Position numbers and translations under genes: made by a program
From: Pectobacterium punjabense
GTDB taxonomy: Bacteria; Pseudomonadota; Gammaproteobacteria; Enterobacterales; Enterobacteriaceae
Reading direction: 5' to 3'
NCBI RefSeq assembly: GCF_012427845.1
Contig: NZ_CP038498.1
Location: 868,001 to 932,000 of the forward strand
Length of the DNA: 64,000 nt
Notes under the pieces: model-generated
The model's input: only the letters and a program-made list of their open reading frames with translations
The model's database searches: none
What the model was told of the DNA's origin: nothing
Shown here: positions 1 through 8,557 of the stretch, one piece after another
How positions within the stretch are numbered: the stretch's first letter is position 1
Layout of the letters: each line of letters begins with the position of its first letter

Positions 1-1020
1 TTCTCCGGCGATGCGCTTAAGCAGGATTTGCTGGTGCATCAGGATGCGATCATTCTGAACTATATGACGGGTTCGCACTTTGGTACGCCGGATATGAAAG
101 CTCCGCCGGGCTGGAAAAAATTCTACGGACCGTGGCTGCTCTACATTAACCAAGGCGATACCAGGCAGATGCTAGCGGATGCACAGCGTCAGGCGCTGAC
201 AGAAACGGTTAGTTGGCCGTACCAATGGGTGAACGATTCTCGCTATGCGCTCGAACGCACGCAGGTTAGCGGACGCGTTGCTAGCCAGCAGCCCGTCACC
301 GTCGTGCTTTCATCATCATTGGATGAACCGTTTGATGTGCAGACCCGCGGTTATTCGTATCAGGCAACGACAGACTCACAGGGACATTTTGCTATTCCTC
401 ATGTCCGTCCGGGCAATTACCATCTAACCGTGTACGCCAATAGCGGTACTCAGCCAGGGGTATTGGCAGAGCAAACGCTGTCCGTTTCCGGTGATAAGCA
501 AGCGTTGCCGGTGATAACGCTGCCGAACGCTGAACCGGTGGTTTGGGCGATTGGACAGGCAAATCGGCTGGCGAGCGAATTTCGCTTTGGTAACGAGGCG
601 CGCAATACCCGCTGGCAGCATGAGGTTCCGGCAAATCTGACGTTCGATATTGGCCGCAGCGACTATCAGCGCGACTGGTATTACGCACAGACCAAACCGG
701 GAAAATGGGATATCCGTTTTGCTCTGCGGCCGGAGAAGAAAACCTATTTCCTGAACATCGCACTGGCGGCAGCCAGCAACAGCGGCATGAGCGAACCGTC
801 CACGCCGCAACTGGCGGTAATGGTAAACGGCACAACGCTGGAGACGCTGACTTACGACAATGACAAAGCCATCTATCGCGGTGCGCTACAGAGTGGTCGC
901 TATCACATTGCCCGTATCCCAGTGTCATCCCGTTTCCTGAAAAATGGCAACAACACCATCACACTGCAATTAAAAGGCGGCAGCGTGATGTATGACGTAG
1001 TGACGTTAAGCGAGGAATAA
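1..1020 (+). CDS. rhiE: Rhamnogalacturonan lyase RhiE-like, PL4 family, 3' part only
   Basis: The reading frame is open from base 1, so the gene starts outside the window and about 339 C-terminal residues are visible. The order is the end of the PL4 catalytic domain (GSHFGTPDMKAPPGWKKFYGP, then a PYQW segment), a short fibronectin-III-like domain typical of rhamnogalacturonan lyases (VSGRVASQQPVTVVLSS to PGNYHLTVYA), and a C-terminal carbohydrate-binding-like beta-sandwich ending MYDVVTLSEE. Enzymes of this family cut the rhamnose-galacturonate backbone of pectin type I by beta-elimination; in Dickeya RhiE is secreted through the Out type II system. Promoter and signal peptide are not visible. 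The stop is followed directly by the 74-bp repeat array. Family assignment is secure; the exact symbol is an inference. Confidence 0.85.
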   Translation, partial: FSGDALKQDLLVHQDAIILNYMTGSHFGTPDMKAPPGWKKFYGPWLLYINQGDTRQMLADAQRQALTETVSWPYQWVNDSRYALERTQVSGRVASQQPVTVVLSSSLDEPFDVQTRGYSYQATTDSQGHFAIPHVRPGNYHLTVYANSGTQPGVLAEQTLSVSGDKQALPVITLPNAEPVVWAIGQANRLASEFRFGNEARNTRWQHEVPANLTFDIGRSDYQRDWYYAQTKPGKWDIRFALRPEKKTYFLNIALAAASNSGMSEPSTPQLAVMVNGTTLETLTYDNDKAIYRGALQSGRYHIARIPVSSRFLKNGNNTITLQLKGGSVMYDVVTLSEE

Positions 1021-1041
1021 ACGCGGTTTCCATAACGTGAA

Positions 1042-1296
1042 GGGTCGTGGGCAGGGATAGCCCACGATAAAAAAGTGCAGGAGCAATTTTCAACAACGCG
1101 AAGCGTTGGCCCGGAGGGTCGTGGGCAGGGATAGCCCACGATAAAAAAGTGCAGGAGCAATTTTCAACAACGCGAAGCGTTGGCCCGGAGGGTCGTGGGC
1201 AGGGATAGCCCACGATAAAAAAGTGCAGGAGCAATTTTCAACAACGCGAAGCGTTGGCCCGGAGGGTCGTGGGCAGGGATAGCCCACGATAAAAAA
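1042..1296. repeat. Tandem array of a 74-bp hairpin-rich repeat, left of the rpn gene
   Basis: The motif GGGTCGTGGGCAGGGATAG recurs at 1042, 1116, 1190 and 1264, an exact 74-bp period, with almost no divergence between copies. Each unit holds a stem-loop with 7-bp arms CGTGGGC/GCCCACG, a second hairpin CAACGC-GAA-GCGTTG, and a degenerate third one around AAAGTGCAGGAGCAATTT. The array begins just after the upstream lyase gene and ends exactly at the stop codon of the rpn gene. The same unit occurs on the other side of rpn. Near-identity between copies suggests recent amplification. The layout resembles a BIME/REP-like intergenic repeat, but I do not recognise a named family. Confidence 0.9.
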
Positions 1297-1506
1297 TTAT
1301 TTTTGCTCACAGCGAAGCAGTTGCGCCATCTCTTCATCGGACAATTGTGTGACGCGCTGAACTAACTCCTGTTCCATCCCGCTTTGCAGCAACTGGCGGG
1401 CGATGTTTAGCGCGCTAGATTTCATCCCTTCTTGTAGTCCTTCTTGTAGCCCCGCCTGCATCCCCTGCTCAAATCCCCTTTGGTGTAATTGTTGTGCAAT
1501 GGTCAT
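1297..1506 (-). CDS. Candidate intragenic small Rpn protein (RpnS-like), in frame within the rpn gene
   Basis: On the minus strand the ATG at 1506-1504 is preceded by AAGGAGGAGACA, a near-perfect Shine-Dalgarno with about 5 bases spacing, in the middle of the coding region and in frame. Translation from it gives 69 residues beginning MTIAQQLHQRGFEQG and ending LLRCEQK, which is exactly the helical, QEG-rich C-terminal domain without the nuclease. For E. coli RpnA an intragenic C-terminal product has been shown to block the toxic full-length protein. The role here is inferred from that precedent and from the ribosome binding site; expression cannot be seen from sequence. Confidence 0.6.
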   Translation of the reverse strand: MTIAQQLHQRGFEQGMQAGLQEGLQEGMKSSALNIARQLLQSGMEQELVQRVTQLSDEEMAQLLRCEQK

Positions 1507-2217
1507 TGTCTCCTCCTTATGCGTTGACAGGGGCTCAGCCACTGAATCAATGAACCTGTCTATGTCAGAGGTATTGCCCACTGTCGCGACGTACAGTAAT
1601 AATGCGTGCCGCAGTGGCAAAGACAGGTTCCAGTGTTCAAATAATAGCCCGATGTCGTGTGCCAATTCCAGCATATCCCGTGTGCGAATATGTTTTTGCA
1701 CAAGTTCCAGCAGTGCTGCACGACGGTGCGTTTTGATCTCTTCATCTGGAATAACGGTCAGGTCTATCAGCGGAAAGGCATGATGGTAAATCTGTGCTGC
1801 CAGTTCCGGATTGGTGAAATGATCCAACCACTGCATGCTATACGGGTAAGGACTCTGTTTGCCGTGATAGAACAGGAGCGGAATGACGACGGGTAACGAC
1901 CGATGGCCTTGTGATAAATGCTGCTGCATCGCATCAAGGCAATAGCGTAATAACCGGAAGGGCATTAGGTTGTCGGGTCGGCTTTGATGCTCTATGACGC
2001 AATAGATATATCCAGAGCCTGAGCGAGTTTGTAGCGAGTACAGCATGTCTGACAGACGTGAGCGTAATGTGTTTTCGATAAACGATGCTGACTCCAACTG
2101 TAATGTACTGAAATCGCATTGCTGCTGAATAGCGGGTGGTAAGTGAGCGGCAAGAAAATCTCTGGCGATATCAATATCGCTCAAGAACTGCTTGAAAATG
2201 GCATCGTGAGGCTGCAT
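1297..2217 (-). CDS. Rpn-family recombination-promoting nuclease / putative transposase (PF04754-like)
   Basis: The 306-residue protein opens MQPHDAIFKQFLSD, the usual Rpn start. It has a PD-(D/E)XK nuclease fold with the conserved SDMLY aspartate (about residue 57) and the YCVIEHQS strand (E-x-Q, about residue 77). The C-terminus carries a repeated Q-x-G-x-QEG pattern before a helical tail. Rpn proteins are DNA endonucleases that stimulate RecA-independent recombination; some act as phage-defence toxins whose gene also makes a small C-terminal antitoxin. Here an internal ATG at 1506 is preceded by AAGGAGGA at ideal spacing (separate entry). The gene is flanked on both sides by copies of one 74-bp repeat, and the stop codon abuts the array. 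Confidence 0.88.
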   Translation of the reverse strand: MQPHDAIFKQFLSDIDIARDFLAAHLPPAIQQQCDFSTLQLESASFIENTLRSRLSDMLYSLQTRSGSGYIYCVIEHQSRPDNLMPFRLLRYCLDAMQQHLSQGHRSLPVVIPLLFYHGKQSPYPYSMQWLDHFTNPELAAQIYHHAFPLIDLTVIPDEEIKTHRRAALLELVQKHIRTRDMLELAHDIGLLFEHWNLSLPLRHALLLYVATVGNTSDIDRFIDSVAEPLSTHKEETMTIAQQLHQRGFEQGMQAGLQEGLQEGMKSSALNIARQLLQSGMEQELVQRVTQLSDEEMAQLLRCEQK

Positions 2218-2307
2218 CGCATCCTTCCCTGTGATGAGTATGCTGACACCATAGTGAATGGTTCAGAGAGGAAAAGTATGCAGGTTATTATTGGGAATCC
2301 GTCCCGC

Positions 2308-2421
2308 AAAAAATCGCAGGAGCGATTTTCAACAACGCAAAGCGTTGGCCCGAAGGGTCGTGGGCAGGGATAGCCCACGATAAAAAATCGCAGGAGCAAT
2401 TTTCAACAACGCGAAGCGTTG
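2308..2421. repeat. One and a half copies of the 74-bp repeat, right of the rpn gene
   Basis: One full unit (2308-2381) and a second partial unit (2382 to about 2421) match the array left of rpn. The first keeps a perfect AAAATCGC-AGGA-GCGATTTT hairpin that has decayed in the left copies, so it may be nearer the ancestral form. The unit also has the CAACGC-AAA-GCGTTG hairpin and the GTGGGC/GCCCAC hairpin. The element lies just downstream of the actP stop and could also serve as a transcription end or mRNA-stabilising structure for the acs operon, which is inference. Confidence 0.85.
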
Positions 2422-2470
2422 GGTTTCTGAAAGGAACTGGCCCGCGAAATGCGGGCCAGAGAGGCTGGTA

Positions 2471-4129
2471 TTAGTGGGAACTGCCTTTTGAAGCGCCGAC
2501 GCCAGTTTGTGAACGGACAAACTGTGCATGGAAGCGAGCGCGTTCCTGCTGTCCGGCTTCGGAGCGATCGGTGATGGAGAAGAACCAGATACCGATAAAC
2601 GCGACCAGCATGGAGAAGAGCGCTGGATAATCGTAAGGATAAATCGGCGTGGCGTGGCCGAGAATTTTCACCCAGATTGTCGGCCCCAATATCATCAGAA
2701 TGACGGCCGTTAACAGACCCGCCCAACCGCCAATCATGGCACCGCGTGTCGTCAGCTTCGACCAATACATGGAAATGATAATGATCGGGAAGTTACAGCT
2801 GGCAGCGATAGAGAAGGCCAACCCAACCATGAAGGCGATATTCTGGTTCTCAAACAGGATACCGAGCGAAATTGCCACCACACCCAGCACCAGTACGGTG
2901 ATTTTCGAGACTTTCAGCTCATCACGTTCTGTCGCTTTCCCTTTCTTAATCACGTTGGAATAAAGATCGTGAGAGACGGCAGACGCGCCTGCCAGCGTTA
3001 GCCCGGCGACGACGGCCAGAATGGTGGCAAAGGCCACGGCGGAGATAAAGCCGAGGAAGAAGTCGCCGCCGACCGCATCAGCCAGATGCACGGCCGCCAT
3101 GTTATTCCCGCCAATAAGTGCACCCGTCGCGTCCTTAAACGCAGGGTTGGCACTAACCAACAGGATGGCACCGAAGCCGATGATGAAGGTCAGGAAGTAG
3201 AAATAGCCCATGAACCCTGTGGCGTAAAACACACTTTTCCGGGCTTCTTTGGCATCGCTGACGGTGAAGAAGCGCATCAAAATGTGCGGCAAGCCGGCGG
3301 TACCGAACATCAGACCTAATCCGAGAGAGAGCGCGGAAATTGGGTCAGAAACCAGTCCGCCGGGGCTCATGATCGAGGCACCTTTTGGGTGAACCGCCAT
3401 TGCCTGCTTGAATAGTGCGTCAAAGCTGAATCCGACGGATTTCATGACCATGACGGCCATAAAAGTGGCACCGAATAGCAGTAGGACGGCTTTGATAATC
3501 TGTACCCATGTGGTGGCGAGCATGCCGCCAAACATCACGTACATCACCATCAAAATACCAACCAGTACCACGGCTACATGGTAGTTGAGACCGAACAACA
3601 GTTCGATAAGTTTCCCCGCACCGACCATCTGTGCGATGAGGTACAGGGCCACGACCACCAGCGAGCCGCAGGCCGAGAGGCTACGGATTGGGCGCTGCTG
3701 CAAGCGATAGGAGGCGACGTCAGCAAAGGTATAACGGCCGAGGTTGCGCAGCCGCTCTGCGATCAGAAACAGGATAATTGGCCAACCGACTAAAAAGCCA
3801 AGTGAGTAGATCAGGCCGTCGTAGCCGGAGGTATAGACCAGTGCAGAAATCCCGAGGAAGGAGGCAGCGGACATGTAGTCGCCCGCAATCGCCAGCCCGT
3901 TCTGGAAACCGGTAATGTTGCCGCCAGCCGTATAATAATCGCTACGTGAACGGGTTTTCTTCGATGCCCAGTAGGTGATATACAACGTACCGCCGACGAA
4001 CAGCAGAAACATCACGATGGCCTGAATATTCAACGGTTGACGCTGTACATCTCCCGTGAGTGCATCCGCCGCCCACGCAAGCACCGGCAGCGTCAATAGC
4101 CCGAACAGCATCATAAAGCGTATTTTCAT
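2471..4129 (-). CDS. actP: Cation/acetate symporter ActP
   Basis: The 552-residue sodium:solute symporter family protein is close in length to E. coli ActP (549). A signal-like start ([20 protein letters not shown]) is followed by about thirteen membrane segments. Conserved stretches include [29 protein letters not shown] and [15 protein letters not shown]. It takes up acetate (and glycolate) across the inner membrane. Its ATG overlaps the yjcH stop in an ATGA arrangement, so the two are translationally coupled, and acs lies upstream in the same direction: acetate is imported here and activated by Acs. Confidence 0.96.
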   Translation of the reverse strand: MKIRFMMLFGLLTLPVLAWAADALTGDVQRQPLNIQAIVMFLLFVGGTLYITYWASKKTRSRSDYYTAGGNITGFQNGLAIAGDYMSAASFLGISALVYTSGYDGLIYSLGFLVGWPIILFLIAERLRNLGRYTFADVASYRLQQRPIRSLSACGSLVVVALYLIAQMVGAGKLIELLFGLNYHVAVVLVGILMVMYVMFGGMLATTWVQIIKAVLLLFGATFMAVMVMKSVGFSFDALFKQAMAVHPKGASIMSPGGLVSDPISALSLGLGLMFGTAGLPHILMRFFTVSDAKEARKSVFYATGFMGYFYFLTFIIGFGAILLVSANPAFKDATGALIGGNNMAAVHLADAVGGDFFLGFISAVAFATILAVVAGLTLAGASAVSHDLYSNVIKKGKATERDELKVSKITVLVLGVVAISLGILFENQNIAFMVGLAFSIAASCNFPIIIISMYWSKLTTRGAMIGGWAGLLTAVILMILGPTIWVKILGHATPIYPYDYPALFSMLVAFIGIWFFSITDRSEAGQQERARFHAQFVRSQTGVGASKGSSH

Positions 4130-4437
4130 TGCTTTACCTCATCCAGTAACTGTTTGGTCAGACGATCAAATTCACCGTTAGCGCGATACACATAGACGCC
4201 TGTCAGAATGAAGGAAATCGCAATCAATCCCACACCAATCGGAATGCCGCGGGTAATGCTGGAACCAGGGCTGATCGGTGTTCCTAACCAGCCGGGCGCA
4301 AAGGCAATGAGCAGAATAAAGCCGACATAAAGCACCAGCATGATCAGCGAGAGAAAAGCAGCGAAACGCTGCCGCTTATTAACCAGTTCTCTGAATAAGG
4401 GGTTACTTTCAATCCGTTGATAAATGGCATCATTCAT
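4126..4437 (-). CDS. yjcH: DUF485 inner membrane protein YjcH
   Basis: A 103-residue protein with two hydrophobic segments ([21 protein letters not shown] and [18 protein letters not shown]) and the typical DUF485 start, [15 protein letters not shown]. It sits between acs and actP as in E. coli, with a 4-base overlap with actP and about 124 bases after acs. It is presumed to assist the ActP symporter, but its biochemical role is not established. Confidence 0.93.
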   Translation of the reverse strand: MNDAIYQRIESNPLFRELVNKRQRFAAFLSLIMLVLYVGFILLIAFAPGWLGTPISPGSSITRGIPIGVGLIAISFILTGVYVYRANGEFDRLTKQLLDEVKQ

Positions 4438-4561
4438 CGTAAGTCTCCAGTAATCTGTAGGGTTGGGTCTTACCGCGAGTCACCGCCTGATTTAGCGCCA
4501 GCCACATCCCCGCAAGCCACGTCATGGCTTACGGGAATGGAGAGAGCGGTGGGTCAGGTAG

Positions 4562-6523
4562 TTATTGAGAGGCGGTACTCATGGCATGCTTTTCTTCGAG
4601 CAGTTTTTCGACGACGCCAGGATCGGCCAGCGTTGAGGTATCCCCCAGATTGCTGGTGTCACCGGCGGCGATCTTACGCAAAATACGGCGCATGATTTTG
4701 CCGGATCGCGTTTTGGGTAAGGAATCTGTCCAATGTAGAATGTCCGGCGTGGCAATGGGACCGATTTCCTTACGCACCCAGTTGCGCACTTCCGTATACA
4801 GCTCGCTGGACGGCTCTTCGCCGTGGTTCAGTGTGATATAGGCGTAAATGGCCTGACCTTTCATATGGTGCGGGATACCTACCACGGCAGCTTCTGCAAT
4901 CTTGGGGTGGGCAACGAGCGCAGATTCGATTTCCGCCGTCCCCAGACGGTGCCCGGAAACATTCAGCACGTCGTCAACGCGACCCGTGATCCAGTAATAA
5001 CCATCCTCGTCACGACGTGCGCCGTCTCCGCTGAAGTACATGCCTTTAAAGGTGGAAAAGTAGGTTTGCTCAAAGCGGTCGTGATCGCCAAATAGGGTTC
5101 GTGCCTGACCCGGCCAGGAATCCACAATGACCAGATTGCCTTCAGCGGTGCCTGCCTGCGGGTTGCCGAGGTTGTCGACGAGCGCAGGCTGGACACCAAA
5201 GAACGGACGTGTCGCGGAGCCCGCTTTTGCCTCGATCGCGCCGGGGAGCGGGGTGATCATGAAGCCGCCCGTTTCCGTCTGCCACCAGGTATCGACGATA
5301 GGGCATTTTCCATTGCCAATTTTGTTGAAATACCACTCCCAGGCTTCCGGGTTGATGGGCTCACCGACAGAACCCATGATCCTGAGCGATTCACGCGATG
5401 TACCCTCGATCGCTTTATCACCTTCGGCCATGAGTGCGCGGATTGCGGTCGGCGCGGTGTAGAGGATGTTGACCTGATGTTTATCGACCACTTGTGCCAT
5501 ACGGCTGGCATCTGGCCAGGTTGGCACGCCTTCAAACATCAGCGTAATCGCACCGCATGCCAGCGGGCCATAAAGCAGGTAGCTATGCCCCGTGACCCAA
5601 CCGACATCCGCCGTACACCAGTAGATGTCGCCATGATGGTAGTCGAAGACATACTTGAAGGTCAGCGCGGCATAAACCAGATAGCCGCCAGTGGTGTGCA
5701 GTACGCCTTTGGGTTTACCGGTCGACCCTGATGTATAAAGGATAAAGAGGGGATCTTCCGCATTCATCTCTTCTGGTGGGCAATGGTCGTCTGCTTTTTC
5801 AACCAGGTCGTGCCACCACAGATCGCGCCCATCTTTCCATTCACCGCCCTTTCCCGTACGACGGAAAACGATAACGCTGGAAATGGTGGTGACGTTCGGA
5901 TTCTTCAACGCTTCATCAATATTCTTCTTCAGCGGAATCACCCGTCCGGCACGTACGCCTTCATCAGCGGTAATGACCAGTTTGGCGTTGGAATCGATGA
6001 TACGCCCGGAAATCGCTTCGGGAGAGAAGCCCCCGAAGATCACCGAGTGAATCGCGCCGATTCTTGCACAGGCCAGCATGGCTACTGCTGCTTCCGGCAC
6101 CATCGGCATATAAATGGCAACGACATCGCCTTTCTTGACGCCTTGTGACTTCAGCACATTGGCGAAGCGGCACACAGACTGGTGCAGCTCTCGATAGGTG
6201 ACTTTCTTACTTTCTGTTGCGTCATCGCCTTCCCAGATAATGGCGGTTTGATCGCCACGTTCTGCCAGATGACGGTCTAGGCAGTTTGCTGCCACATTAA
6301 GCGTCCCGTCTTCAAACCAGCGGATACGGATGTGGCCAGGGTCGAATGAGGTGTTCTTAATCGTTTCATAGGGTTTGATCCAATCGACGATCTTTCCCTG
6401 TTCACCCCAAAAGGTGACGGGATCGTCAACGGACAGCCGATACATATTTTCGTATTGCTGGGCATTTATCAGTGCATTTTCCGCAATTGTAGCGGGAATG
6501 GCGTGTTTATTATGTTGTGTCAT
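4562..6523 (-). CDS. acs: Acetyl-coenzyme A synthetase Acs
   Basis: A 653-residue AMP-forming ligase (E. coli 652). It shows the P-loop-like motif [20 protein letters not shown] around residue 265, the WWQTETGG motif, and the C-terminal [16 protein letters not shown] whose lysine is the conserved regulatory acetylation site. It converts acetate, ATP and CoA to acetyl-CoA through acetyl-AMP. It is the first gene of acs-yjcH-actP. The 900-base region upstream carries a near-consensus CRP site (6708-6723), fitting the known cAMP-CRP control of acs during acetate scavenging. Confidence 0.97.
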   Translation of the reverse strand: MTQHNKHAIPATIAENALINAQQYENMYRLSVDDPVTFWGEQGKIVDWIKPYETIKNTSFDPGHIRIRWFEDGTLNVAANCLDRHLAERGDQTAIIWEGDDATESKKVTYRELHQSVCRFANVLKSQGVKKGDVVAIYMPMVPEAAVAMLACARIGAIHSVIFGGFSPEAISGRIIDSNAKLVITADEGVRAGRVIPLKKNIDEALKNPNVTTISSVIVFRRTGKGGEWKDGRDLWWHDLVEKADDHCPPEEMNAEDPLFILYTSGSTGKPKGVLHTTGGYLVYAALTFKYVFDYHHGDIYWCTADVGWVTGHSYLLYGPLACGAITLMFEGVPTWPDASRMAQVVDKHQVNILYTAPTAIRALMAEGDKAIEGTSRESLRIMGSVGEPINPEAWEWYFNKIGNGKCPIVDTWWQTETGGFMITPLPGAIEAKAGSATRPFFGVQPALVDNLGNPQAGTAEGNLVIVDSWPGQARTLFGDHDRFEQTYFSTFKGMYFSGDGARRDEDGYYWITGRVDDVLNVSGHRLGTAEIESALVAHPKIAEAAVVGIPHHMKGQAIYAYITLNHGEEPSSELYTEVRNWVRKEIGPIATPDILHWTDSLPKTRSGKIMRRILRKIAAGDTSNLGDTSTLADPGVVEKLLEEKHAMSTASQ

Positions 6524-7424
6524 AGCGCTTCTCCTTAAACATGTTAATGCTATGTCAAATAATGGTTAATTGTAGTTAACCCGTTATCTTTGTTTCTTTT
6601 TTGCGCGATTGATCACGCAATGCAGGAAAAGCAATGAAGCGTTACTTAAAAGATAGTCTTTTGGTTCAGGAAACAGGCTGCTTTTTTTGGGTAGCCAAAA
6701 CGCGATAAGTGATGTATGTCACAATATGAAAGTCAGTAGAATTATCTATGCTGTTATAATGTCATTAACGATCAATTCATTGTTTTCAATAGATTATGTC
6801 TATCGTTATCAAGTTTTTGATCGCCCTTTACGATCAAAGGGTATAAAGATCCCGCTTATTCAGCCGATAGTAAAAATCCTGTTCAGAGTATATTTCTACG
6901 TGAGCCAGCTATTTAGCGCACTCAAGTGTGTTTCATATGTTGATATTTTGTTCTATTTGTTAATTATATGTAGGCTATTAATGAAATAGATTTATCTGAT
7001 TATCAACGGGCAGATAAGTATGAATAATCTACACTCTAGGTGGTTGCATAGCACAGATGCTGGCTTTCTTAAAAAGAGTAAAGATGCCGCTCAGCAAGTT
7101 GCTGACAACAAAGAAAAGTGAAATGTTATTTTTGTGTCTTATTCAGAAATATCCGGTTTCCAAAAATAAATAACATAGATATACCCAACATCACTGACGT
7201 CGAGTAAGGCGGCAGATGTTTGAGCCTTGGTAGCCTAAGAACATGTAAAGGGTTCTGGTTAGTGATTTCACCTTCTTCATCAGGTGATTTCCTGGGGTAG
7301 GGAAGAACACTATTAATCCGGAAACCTTTTGTATTCCGGTAGGTTGATTGCTTATCAATGGTGCACTGTGAGGGCATGGTGCGCTGTGAGATATCTTTTT
7401 ACATAGCATGATGCAGAGGAAACA
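6524..7424. other. Intergenic region between acs and the PAS-like gene
   Basis: About 900 bases, clearly AT-richer than its neighbours. Apart from the CRP site it has a 23-bp inverted repeat at 6816-6838 (TTTGATCG, 7-base spacer, CGATCAAA) that could be an operator. Open frames at 6687-6989 (+) and 7126-7377 (-) have no convincing ribosome binding site or family resemblance, and I do not call them genes. No nrf genes, which lie next to acs in E. coli, are present here. Confidence 0.6.
6708..6723. promoter_or_regulatory. Candidate CRP site upstream of acs
   Basis: AGTGA-TGTATG-TCACA matches the CRP consensus TGTGA-N6-TCACA at nine of ten positions. It lies about 185-200 bases before the acs start codon, a distance comparable to the CRP sites that drive the distal acs promoter in E. 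coli. Site assignment is from the sequence; regulation is inferred from the acs precedent. Confidence 0.7.
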
Positions 7425-7817
7425 ATGAGTCTGATATTTGGCCGGAATGAGATTTTAGGCATGCTTTCTCAACCAGTTCAGAATGATCGGCGTGCTGTGG
7501 CAGTGATTGACGAGAAATGTAAAGTCGTCTGCGCAAATTCTGCCTTCAACGCCCATTTTGGATTACGTGCTGAAATGAATACGCCCGTCTCAATTGATGA
7601 TGTGCTACCTATCAATGTGAAGTTTGCCTATCACGACTTTATGACGAATGCGAACGTGTTGAGTACACGCGTGGTGTCGGATCTGTTGTCTGATGGCTTT
7701 ACGAAAAAGCAGCTCAGTACGCTGTCTTTTTCTAAGCTGAACGTTGAAAACCGGGTACTTTCTTTGCTAATCCTGAACCAAGAGACGGTTGAGCCTTCAA
7801 CAAATTTGGCTTCATAA
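7425..7817 (+). CDS. Small PAS-like domain protein of unknown function
   Basis: A 130-residue soluble protein with a good ribosome binding site (AGAGGAAACA before ATG). Residues 20-60 (AVAVIDEKCKVVCANSAFNAHFG) have the rhythm of a PAS domain: a strand, a turn, then the ANSAF-x-x-HFG helix. No output domain (kinase, GGDEF, HTH) follows; the rest is a predicted alpha/beta continuation ending VEPSTNLAS. It stands alone between two long AT-rich non-coding stretches, so context gives no function. It may be a free-standing sensor or adapter domain. I do not recognise an ortholog. Confidence 0.6.
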   Translation: MSLIFGRNEILGMLSQPVQNDRRAVAVIDEKCKVVCANSAFNAHFGLRAEMNTPVSIDDVLPINVKFAYHDFMTNANVLSTRVVSDLLSDGFTKKQLSTLSFSKLNVENRVLSLLILNQETVEPSTNLAS

Positions 7818-8557
7818 GTTTGAAGAATCGTAGACTATCTGACCGGAAGCGTAGACTCGCGCATTTTCCAGTGCAAGATAATGGCAAAAGAAAAATTATT
7901 GTTATTAACAACGCCATTATTGCTAGCATAGGTGCGTTTTATCAATAGCAAACGATTGCCTTAGATTGTTTACCACATTCGTTTACGGACAGTAGAACGA
8001 TAAAGCAGTACCCATTTTCCTTTAATGGAGAATAAACACCGACTTCATTAGCCACAGGGATGTGAAAAACAAGTTAAAATAAAGAGTTAACTATTTTATT
8101 GTATATAATATGCCTCTTTAAAATAAGCAGCGAAACGTTTCGATTTTATCCTATTCTTCTCTTCTCTATTCCCTTTTGCTTGTGTTTGCTCACGAATTAT
8201 TCCTTTAAGCATCGCTGTTTATTAAATACGAGTAATAAGCTCTGAAAAATTTCTTTATTTTTAGCCTGTTGAATCCGAATTCGCGGTAAGTGAAATAAGT
8301 AGACCCTCGTCTAATTATTGATGTCATTAAGCCAATATGGCCTTTCCGACCATGCAGTACATGTTGATAAGAATGATGCTATTTTTTTACTGGTTCTGGC
8401 ATGGTTTACCAATATTGACAACAGGTTTCCCGTAATGGTTGTGTTTTATTCACAATGCATCATTTCAATTATTTTTCGATTTTTAGTTCCCCTTTTTACG
8501 CTCTCAACTGGCATAGCTTCTGAAAACAAGCGTTTCTTATGCGATAGGGGATAAATA
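7818..8557. other. Long AT-rich intergenic region upstream of the TonB receptor
   Basis: About 740 bases without a convincing gene; the 78-residue frame at 8318-8554 lacks a good ribosome binding site and family features. A perfect 12-bp palindrome CGAAACGTTTCG (8131-8142) resembles operators of the LacI/GalR family, including Cra. No clear Fur box is visible in front of the receptor, unlike in front of the sigma gene further on. Confidence 0.55.
8131..8142. promoter_or_regulatory. Palindromic LacI/GalR-family operator-like site
   Basis: CGAAACGTTTCG is a perfect palindrome with the central CG step of LacI-family operators; with flanking bases it resembles the Cra consensus GCTGAAACGTTTCAGC. 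It lies about 420 bases before the receptor start and 315 bases after the PAS-like gene, so its target is unclear. Confidence 0.35.

Noticed and set aside
903..1287. Overlapping minus-strand open frames of repeated peptide MLLHFFIVGYPCPRP
   Set aside because: They are translations of the 74-bp tandem repeat; no RBS and no family resemblance.
6687..6989. 100-residue open frame upstream of acs
   Set aside because: AT-rich, no RBS, covers the CRP site; likely chance.
7126..7409. Minus-strand frames before the PAS-like gene
   Set aside because: No RBS, no recognisable domain, low-complexity composition.
8318..8554. 78-residue frame ending just before the receptor
   Set aside because: No RBS and no family match; probably leader sequence of the receptor.
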